Positions 5,393-5,970 of a stretch of DNA of 5,970 nt are shown here, piece after piece; the stretch's first letter is position 1, and each line of letters begins with the position of its first letter. The stretch comes from a bacterium (GTDB lineage Bacteria > Patescibacteriota > Microgenomatia > Levybacterales > UBA12049), in the NCBI GenBank assembly GCA_021813005.1, contig JAKAMH010000058.1:1-5970 (forward strand), in the 5' to 3' direction. A program made the translations under genes and the position numbers. A model generated the notes under the pieces. It made no database searches. It saw only the letters and a program-made list of their open reading frames with translations, and was not told the DNA's origin.

Positions 5393-5400
5393 TTTGATTT
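5366..5400 (-). repeat. Heptanucleotide array, five units (AAATCAA-like), over the start of the 4823-5392 pilin
   Basis: On the minus strand AAATCAA, AATGCAA, AAATCAA, AAATCAA and AAACAAA run in phase. They begin two bases after the TAA of the upstream pilin and extend into the leader codons. The start codon is carried by the second unit, which is a variant (AATGCAA) of the repeat, so the ATG seems to have arisen inside the array. The unit is unrelated in sequence to the GAGACG-type arrays although the period is identical. Confidence 0.7.
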
Positions 5401-5401
5401 A

Positions 5402-5968
5402 TTACAGGCACTGCCCATTACAATCAGAGGTGCAGTAGACACCGCTTCCCTCAGGCACAAGGTTACAGCGAGCCGGCGGGCCGCCCGTGCAGGCATATCG
5501 CTTCACACCGTTACACTGCGGCGTAGTAGGGGTGGGAGTGGGAGTAGGAGCGGGAGTTAACGTAGGCGTCAGAGCGATAGTCGGAGTCTGTGCGACTGTT
5601 GGGGAGCCCGGCGTTGTCGTCGGGACAGGGGTAAAAAGCGGTTGTGAGGAAACATAATTACAATCGACTGATCCGCCGATGAAACATGCCCAGGTACCAT
5701 CATAATTGGATGGTGTACAGGAGGCGGGAAATGACTTGAGAGGGCAGTCTGTGGACGTTACTTTGGAGGCAGTCTGTTTGACATAAGTTATTTCCCACTG
5801 CGGACATGTCTGGCTCGTGTCAACTTGATAGATATAACACGAGTTTGGGTTATTGGCGCAATCTGGATCTTGGGGAACCTTCTGCATATACGTCACGCCA
5901 TTCTCCTGCCAGGTTCGCCCGAAGGGCAGCGAAAGAGGATAACAACTATGATCATTATAGTACGCGTC
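5402..5968 (-). CDS. GspG-like pilin with a Pro/Thr linker and six-Cys C-terminal module; N-terminus outside the window
   Basis: The frame is open to the right edge; 188 residues are visible from DAYYNDHSCYPLS, the end of the GspG-type helix (AxxxYYNDHxxYP), so about 60-80 residues with leader and GFTLIE are missing. VTYMQKVPQDPDC (visible 25-37) matches VTYMQKIPCDP in the 4307-4804 pilin. A Cys-rich pilin domain follows (eight Cys in the first 103 visible residues). Then comes a low-complexity Pro/Thr linker (about 113-150) of TP/PT repeats, and a C-terminal module of about 37 residues with six Cys (QCNGVKRYACTGGPPARC, then VPEGSGVYCTSDCNGQCL). A tethered, disulfide-stapled module suits an exposed surface or tip function such as binding; that is inference. 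It is the first gene visible in the operon; the next pilin starts 9 nt after its TAA. Confidence 0.85.
   Translation of the reverse strand, partial: DAYYNDHSCYPLSLPFGRTWQENGVTYMQKVPQDPDCANNPNSCYIYQVDTSQTCPQWEITYVKQTASKVTSTDCPLKSFPASCTPSNYDGTWACFIGGSVDCNYVSSQPLFTPVPTTTPGSPTVAQTPTIALTPTLTPAPTPTPTPTTPQCNGVKRYACTGGPPARCNLVPEGSGVYCTSDCNGQCL
5519..5632 (-). repeat. Low-complexity Thr/Pro-coding tract (linker)
   Basis: This codes for the TPVPTTTPGSPTVAQTPTIA and LTPTLTPAPTPTPTPTTP stretch. In the plus strand it is purine-rich, with recurring GGAGT and GGTGGGAGTGGGAGTAGGAG-like runs, densest at 5527-5556. The codons for Pro and Thr are varied, so selection on the amino acids rather than pure slippage maintains it. 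Such linkers are extended and often O-glycosylated in bacterial surface proteins; glycosylation here is not shown. Confidence 0.8.
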
Positions 5969-5970
5969 CA

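Overview
The window is one compact type IV pilus / type II secretion-like gene block, read entirely on the minus strand (right to left). The gene types suggest a bacterium of the Candidate Phyla Radiation (Patescibacteria), probably a Microgenomates-like lineage. The clues are prepilins with long repetitive leaders before GFTLIE, GspG-type pilins with the RKSDLxQIQxALExYxxDxGxYP motif, a PilX-like protein with TEEENAQRAFSAAEAGVE, a Pro/Thr-linked Cys-rich pilin tail and a fragment resembling CPR four-helix-bundle proteins. This placement is inference from protein style, not a database match. The standard code fits: TAA, TAG and TGA all close genes.

In transcription order the block begins with three GspG-like (major-type) pilins: one cut by the right edge (5402-5968) with a Pro/Thr linker and a six-Cys tail, then 4823-5392 and 4307-4804. 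A short, apparently decayed four-helix-bundle ORF follows (4052-4282). Then comes a set of minor pseudopilins: GspH/FimT-like (3500-4042), PilV-like (3041-3496), PilW-like (2427-3035) and PilX-like (1514-2359). The inner-membrane platform genes pilM (479-1513) and pilN (1-486, cut by the left edge) close the window; pilO would be expected next, outside it. Most gaps are 0-24 nt or overlaps. The exception is a 67-nt gap before the PilX-like gene, which holds a good sigma70-type promoter and a small hairpin, so pilX-M-N may be a separately started sub-operon.

Functionally, the prepilins would be cleaved by a prepilin peptidase (not in the window). The minor pilins would form the initiating/tip complex and the GspG-like proteins the fibre. 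PilM (cytoplasmic, actin fold) and PilN (single-pass membrane) would link the fibre to the assembly machinery. The ATPases, PilC and the peptidase must be elsewhere.

The most unusual feature is DNA rather than protein. At least five tracts with a strict 7-nt period, in unrelated sequences and both orientations, sit at translation starts and in the leader-coding DNA before the GFTLIE cleavage site. Two of them belong to a duplicated ~90-bp start-plus-leader module shared by the FimT-like and PilW-like genes.
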